DNA of 34,730 nucleotides from an uncultured Clostridium sp. Its GTDB lineage: Bacteria; Bacillota; Clostridia; Lachnospirales; Lachnospiraceae. The notes beneath the pieces are model-generated. The model ran no database searches. It was not told where the DNA came from and worked only from the letters and a program-made list of their open reading frames with translations. Shown in pieces: positions 31,924 through 34,730 of this stretch. The stretch spans positions 1 through 34,730 of the forward strand of contig CAKSBP010000033.1 in the NCBI GenBank assembly GCA_934438135.1, written 5' to 3'. A program made the position numbers and the translations under genes. How positions within the stretch are numbered: position 1 is the stretch's first letter; each line of letters begins with the position of its first letter.

Positions 31924-31956
31924 AAAAAAAAACGCCTGCTGGAATGCAGACGCCTT
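31924..31956 (-). terminator. Intrinsic terminator inside the leader of the oxidation operon
   Basis: On the minus strand GGCGTCTGC-ATTCCA-GCAGGCGTT forms a GC-rich hairpin followed by nine T residues. It lies between the predicted promoter (-10 at 31995-31990) and the first gene (start 31896), so full-length mRNA would need read-through or antitermination. Only about 25-30 nt precede it, too short for a classical riboswitch aptamer. Confidence 0.75.
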
Positions 31957-31989
31957 TGTCTTTATCGTGTTTGTTTTCTTGATGAGAAT

Positions 31990-32045
31990 ACTTTATCACA
32001 TACAAGAGAAGTTGTATTGGAAAAAACGATACAAGTTCATAAAAT
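31990..32045. promoter_or_regulatory. Divergent promoters sharing one dyad (oxidation operon and hydrogenase-like gene)
   Basis: Minus strand: AATACA (32018-32013), 17 bp, TAAAGT (31995-31990). Plus strand: TTGGAA (32017-32022), 17 bp, TAAAAT (32040-32045). Both -35 elements fall in one 23-bp dyad TTGTAT-N11-ATACAA (32012-32034), whose first 21 bp recur at 28481-28501. One bound regulator could control both directions. Confidence 0.65.
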
Positions 32046-32059
32046 CCTGATTTTTAAGC

Positions 32060-32083
32060 AAACTAATTCCTAGGAACTAGTTT
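32060..32083 (+). promoter_or_regulatory. 24-bp near-perfect palindrome upstream of the hydrogenase-like gene
   Basis: Arms AAACTAATTCCT and AGGAACTAGTTT differ from perfect symmetry at one base pair. The palindrome lies just after the predicted start site and 30 bp before the ATG, so it may be a repressor site or a leader hairpin. Confidence 0.55.
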
Positions 32084-32112
32084 CAAAATTTAACTATAGA
32101 AAGGTCTTATAA

Positions 32113-33462
32113 ATGAAAGAAAAATACAATGATTTATACAAACAATTAGCTGCAAGTTATTATGCCGAAAACTTTGAAAAAACATTCCTTCATTTACTGC
32201 AGAATGAATTTGAAAACAAAGAAGAAGCAAGGGAAGTGCTAAGTACGTTATGTGGTGTTGAAAACAATGACGCTTTGGATGATTATACATTCACCCAGGA
32301 AATTATCAATTCCATTACTCATAACCGGGTACGGGAAAAAATCATTCAAAAAGTCCGTTCCTGCAAAGATGACTGTGAACAGGCAGATGGCAAAAGCAAA
32401 TGCCAGAGCGTCTGTCCATTTGATGCTATACTAAAAGATCCAATCGGAAATGATAAATTTATTGACCCTGAACTTTGTATCAGCTGTGGACGGTGTGTTA
32501 GTGTATGTGATAAAGGAAATTATCTAGATACCCAGCAGTTTCTCCCTCTTGCCGGTCTTCTAGGAGGTTCTGATAAAGTCTTTGCAATTGTTGCACCGGC
32601 GATTGCAGGTCAGTTTGGAAAAAATGTATCTCTGGATCAGCTGCGGGAAGCATTTATAAAAATAGGTTTTTCTGATATGGTTGAAGTAGCAATGGCTGCC
32701 GATATTTTGAGTTTTAAAGAAGCACTGGAATTTCATGAACATGTAACGAATGAAAAAGATATCATGATTTCCTCCTGCTGCTGTCCTGTCTGGGTTTCGC
32801 TTCTTCGTAAAGTATACAATGACTTAATTGATGATGTAACTCCTTCCGTATCTCCAATGGTTGCAATGGGACGTATTCTGAAAAAATTAGATCCAGAGGC
32901 GAAAGTAGTTTTCGTCGGACCTTGCATAGCGAAAAAGACAGAGGCAAAGGAAAAGGATATTTCCGATGCTGTTGATTTTGTTCTGACCTTTCAGGAAGTC
33001 AGTGCCATGTTTGAAGTGGTGAATATCAAACCAGAAGAATTAAAAGGTGTTCCTTCCGTTGATTATGCTGCTACCGGTGGCAGGCTTTATGGACGTTCTG
33101 GTGGTGTTGCAGAAGCCGTGCATGATGTCGTCGATCAGCTTTTTCCAGATACCAGAGAACTATTTACAAAAGTACAGGCAGATGGCGTACCAGATTGCAA
33201 AAAATTATTAGAAAAGCTGCTTTCTGGTGAAGTAAAGGCTACCTTTGTTGAAGGAATGGGCTGTCCTGGTGGATGTGTCGGCGGCCCAAAACGAAATGTT
33301 GATCGTGAAGCTGGCAAAGAAGCCGTAAATAAAGAAGCATATGATTCGGCTATCAAGGTTCCTGTAAATAGTGAAATTCTGATTGATTTAATGCATCGAA
33401 TTGGAATTAATGATATTCGTGAGTTAAAGAATGGGAATTCTATGTTTGAAAGAGAGTTTTAA
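32113..33462 (+). CDS. [FeFe]-hydrogenase-like protein (TSCCCP-type, group B-like) with two [4Fe-4S] clusters
   Basis: A 449-residue protein. Residues about 84-135 form a ferredoxin domain: Cys84, 88, 97, 101 and Cys122, 125, 128, 132. The rest is the H-cluster domain: L1 SSCCCPVW (Cys222-224), L2 GPCIAKKTEA (Cys271) and L3 EGMGCPGGCVGG (Cys384, Cys388). All four cysteines that hold the H-cluster cubane and the proton-relay cysteine have counterparts, so it could be catalytic. The three-cysteine L1 is the variant I associate with group B enzymes. L3 ends GGPKR rather than GGGQP, and the L1 Thr-Ser is changed. AAAGG precedes the ATG. Divergence from the oxidation operon across a shared dyad suggests electron disposal as H2, or redox sensing. 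Confidence 0.83.
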   Translation: MKEKYNDLYKQLAASYYAENFEKTFLHLLQNEFENKEEAREVLSTLCGVENNDALDDYTFTQEIINSITHNRVREKIIQKVRSCKDDCEQADGKSKCQSVCPFDAILKDPIGNDKFIDPELCISCGRCVSVCDKGNYLDTQQFLPLAGLLGGSDKVFAIVAPAIAGQFGKNVSLDQLREAFIKIGFSDMVEVAMAADILSFKEALEFHEHVTNEKDIMISSCCCPVWVSLLRKVYNDLIDDVTPSVSPMVAMGRILKKLDPEAKVVFVGPCIAKKTEAKEKDISDAVDFVLTFQEVSAMFEVVNIKPEELKGVPSVDYAATGGRLYGRSGGVAEAVHDVVDQLFPDTRELFTKVQADGVPDCKKLLEKLLSGEVKATFVEGMGCPGGCVGGPKRNVDREAGKEAVNKEAYDSAIKVPVNSEILIDLMHRIGINDIRELKNGNSMFEREF

Positions 33463-33487
33463 TTTTATCAAGCTTTCTATAAAACAA

Positions 33488-33522
33488 CCAGGCAGAAGAA
33501 CGGAATAAGACTATCTGCCTGG
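33488..33522 (+). terminator. Hairpin after the hydrogenase-like gene
   Basis: CCAGGCAGA (33488-33496) pairs with TCTGCCTGG (33514-33522). A TTTTT run follows only 11 nt later, so termination efficiency is uncertain. Confidence 0.55.
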
Positions 33523-33609
33523 CATAAAGATGTTTTTATAACAAAATTCCATGCATAAAACCTAAAAATATGTTAAAACTTAGTATATAATTAGAAGACA
33601 GGAGGATTT

Positions 33610-33807
33610 ATGATACAGACCTATATTAAGAAACCCGTCATTGTAAAAGCGTATCAGACGGATAAAAGCATGAAAATAAAAACCTTAGAAGGTACTATGA
33701 CTGCTGAACCAGGTGATTATATTATTACCGGTATAAAAGGTGAACAATACCCTTGTAAACCTGATATTTTTGAAAAAACCTATGAAAGATGTTCAAATAG
33801 CAAATAA
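33610..33807 (+). CDS. Small conserved phage-type protein (PGDYIITG-KPDIF motif)
   Basis: A 65-residue soluble protein with no membrane segment. The core PGDYIITGIKGEQYPCKPDIFEKTY is a pattern I know from small proteins in Firmicutes prophages, where a short beta-rich domain of unknown role carries PGDW/YIITG...YPCKPDIF. AGGAGG lies 5 nt before the ATG. No other phage genes adjoin it, so it may be a prophage remnant or domesticated. Its stop codon lies within a strong bidirectional terminator shared with the convergent SLATT-like gene. Function unknown. Confidence 0.7.
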   Translation: MIQTYIKKPVIVKAYQTDKSMKIKTLEGTMTAEPGDYIITGIKGEQYPCKPDIFEKTYERCSNSK

Positions 33808-33839
33808 AGTACAGTTCCTCGTCAAACTGTACTTTATTT
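33802..33839. terminator. Perfect bidirectional terminator spanning a stop codon
   Basis: Perfect 15-bp arms AAATAAAGTACAGTT and AACTGTACTTTATTT with an 8-nt loop. The stop codon of the upstream gene (33805-33807) lies in the left arm. Confidence 0.85.
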
Positions 33840-33840
33840 A

Positions 33841-34341
33841 CTATCCTTGGGCAGTATCTTCTGTTTTGTCTTTGGAATTATTTATTGCATTCCAAGATTT
33901 CAGTTCTTTTGACATACATTCTTCCGATAACTCTACGAGTAAATTAAACTGCTTGTCTTTGGGAATAGCAGAAAAGATACCGGTTCCAGTCAGATATTGA
34001 TGGAGTGTACTCCTAAGTCTTTCACAAATCATCCGGTATTCAATCCAAAGGTTATGGTAACCTAAAGCATTTATCAATGTATTACTAATAGCTGATGCCG
34101 TACTAATCACTGCAATGATTGGACTTTTCACATGAAAGGTTGTAAGACATGGTAAGATGCCGGTAAGAAGAATAGATAGCATCGTTAAAATGGTAAAATA
34201 CTTTTTGTATTTTACTGCCGCACAGTCATACCATCCAATCTGTTTAATCAGCCGATATGTTATATATGCCTTTTGATTTTCCTCTAATCCATCCAAATAG
34301 TTTTCATATTCTAATTTTATTTCTTGTAGAGTATCATTCAT
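33841..34341 (-). CDS. SLATT-like two-TM membrane protein
   Basis: A 166-residue protein with two adjacent hydrophobic helices (about 46-66 and 72-94; FTILTMLSILLTGILPCL and PIIAVISTASAISNTLINAL). An amphipathic C-terminal region contains WIEYRMICERLRSTLHQYLTGTG, the tract I associate with SLATT/DUF4231 proteins. SLATT domains are predicted pore-forming effectors paired with nucleotide-generating or nucleotide-sensing proteins in anti-phage systems. It overlaps the upstream nucleoside-deoxyribosyltransferase-like gene by 8 bp, so the two are translated together. Family assignment is by pattern; no catalytic residues are expected. A plain membrane protein of other function remains possible. 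Confidence 0.7.
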   Translation of the reverse strand: MNDTLQEIKLEYENYLDGLEENQKAYITYRLIKQIGWYDCAAVKYKKYFTILTMLSILLTGILPCLTTFHVKSPIIAVISTASAISNTLINALGYHNLWIEYRMICERLRSTLHQYLTGTGIFSAIPKDKQFNLLVELSEECMSKELKSWNAINNSKDKTEDTAQG

Positions 34342-34730
34342 TTTCTCGAACCTTTCGTTCCCACGCCTTTACTTTGTTCTGCCATTCTTCTGGGAAGGAT
34401 AATTCTAAATTATAGTCTTTTTTATCTACATCGAAATTTAATATCTGTATCTCATCGTCTGTATAGATATCCTGTTTTAAAATGCACTCATCTAAAAATA
34501 TTAAAATTGGAATATTCATGCCAAATGCCATACCGATTTCAATATTGCACCAGTCACTAGTTTTGTATTTTTTCTGAATCCGTTGACTAGGTCTGTAATA
34601 CTTACTTGCTTTGTCCAAATCACTGCGAGGACGAATGACTGCTTCTTTTATTTCCATTCGTTTAAATGCAACGACAATCATTCCCTCGCACTCTTCCATT
34701 AAATTTAATACACCTCTAATTGTCGAACTT
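34334..34730 (-). CDS. Partial nucleoside 2-deoxyribosyltransferase/TIR/SLOG-like protein, cut by window edge
   Basis: The frame stays open to the window end (SSTIRGVLNL precedes the first ATG at 34699), so the N terminus is missing. At least 132 residues are visible. CEGMIVVAF followed by SDWCNIEIGMAFGMNIPILIFLDE is the Rossmann-like pattern of nucleoside deoxyribosyltransferase, SLOG or TIR-like nucleotide-cleaving or nucleotide-binding domains. The conserved Glu in NIEIGMAFG is placed like a catalytic acid. The C terminus (FPEEWQNKVKAWERKVRENE) is helical. An 8-bp overlap with the SLATT-like gene suggests an enzyme/sensor plus membrane effector pair. The exact family cannot be fixed from this fragment. 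Confidence 0.6.
   Translation of the reverse strand, partial: SSTIRGVLNLMEECEGMIVVAFKRMEIKEAVIRPRSDLDKASKYYRPSQRIQKKYKTSDWCNIEIGMAFGMNIPILIFLDECILKQDIYTDDEIQILNFDVDKKDYNLELSFPEEWQNKVKAWERKVRENE

Noticed and set aside
31924..31995. Riboswitch in the oxidation operon leader
   Set aside because: Only about 25-30 nt lie between the predicted start and the terminator hairpin, too little for any aptamer I know.

Overview
The window looks like a chromosomal segment of a low-GC anaerobic Clostridia species, most likely Lachnospiraceae. The grounds are the AT-rich sequence, strong AGGAGG ribosome-binding sites, a GH26/CBM3 mannanase, an [FeFe]-hydrogenase-like protein of the TSCCCP-type subgroup, and a gut-Firmicutes style of c-di-GMP proteins. 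No rRNA, tRNA, CRISPR array or intact insertion sequence was seen. The organism call is inference; no marker gene fixes the species.

Layout. 1-2.4 kb: an LD-carboxypeptidase (S66) and a Xer-type tyrosine recombinase. 2.7-3.9 kb: an HxlR regulator divergent from a double-cupin protein. 4.0-9.0 kb: a c-di-GMP block of a membrane diguanylate cyclase, a PAS-NGDEF-EAL protein and a convergent EAL protein. 9.2-12.0 kb: a class V aminotransferase (cysteine desulfurase-like) and a heme catalase. 12.3-14.5 kb: a secreted modular beta-mannanase with eight hexapeptide linker repeats. 14.6-15.2 kb: ribosomal protein L25/Ctc. 15.4-19.5 kb: a small radical-SAM peptide natural product (RiPP) locus with a peptidase-ABC exporter, a 63-residue double-glycine precursor lacking cysteine, and a divergent radical SAM/SPASM enzyme with a helical-repeat tail. 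19.6-22.7 kb: a HelD-type helicase carrying a C-terminal domain that resembles the N-terminal beta-sandwich of GH31 glycosidases. 22.9-24.4 kb: an unassigned metallo-beta-lactamase-fold protein behind a terminator-like leader hairpin.

24.5-33.5 kb is an amine/amino-acid oxidation island. On the minus strand it has a HcnA-like [2Fe-2S] protein, a HcnB-like FAD/NAD-binding oxidoreductase with ferredoxin clusters, a BFD-like protein and a DAO-family FAD oxidoreductase. These are followed by an ornithine cyclodeaminase/mu-crystallin family protein, an AraC regulator, an atypical PII protein and an APC permease. Divergent from it is the [FeFe]-hydrogenase-like protein. A 21-bp sequence is repeated exactly at 28481-28501 and 32012-32032, in both cases at the same place relative to predicted -35/-10 elements. 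It links the oxidation operon, the cyclodeaminase-led operon and the hydrogenase-like gene into one apparent regulon.

33.6-34.7 kb: a small phage-type protein, then a SLATT-like two-helix membrane protein translationally coupled to a nucleoside-deoxyribosyltransferase-like gene cut by the window edge. This pair may be part of a defence system.

The best candidates for undescribed biology are the RiPP locus (a Cys-free core with an A-Y-G motif), the HelD-GH31N fusion, and the shared dyad that ties amine oxidation to a hydrogenase-like protein.
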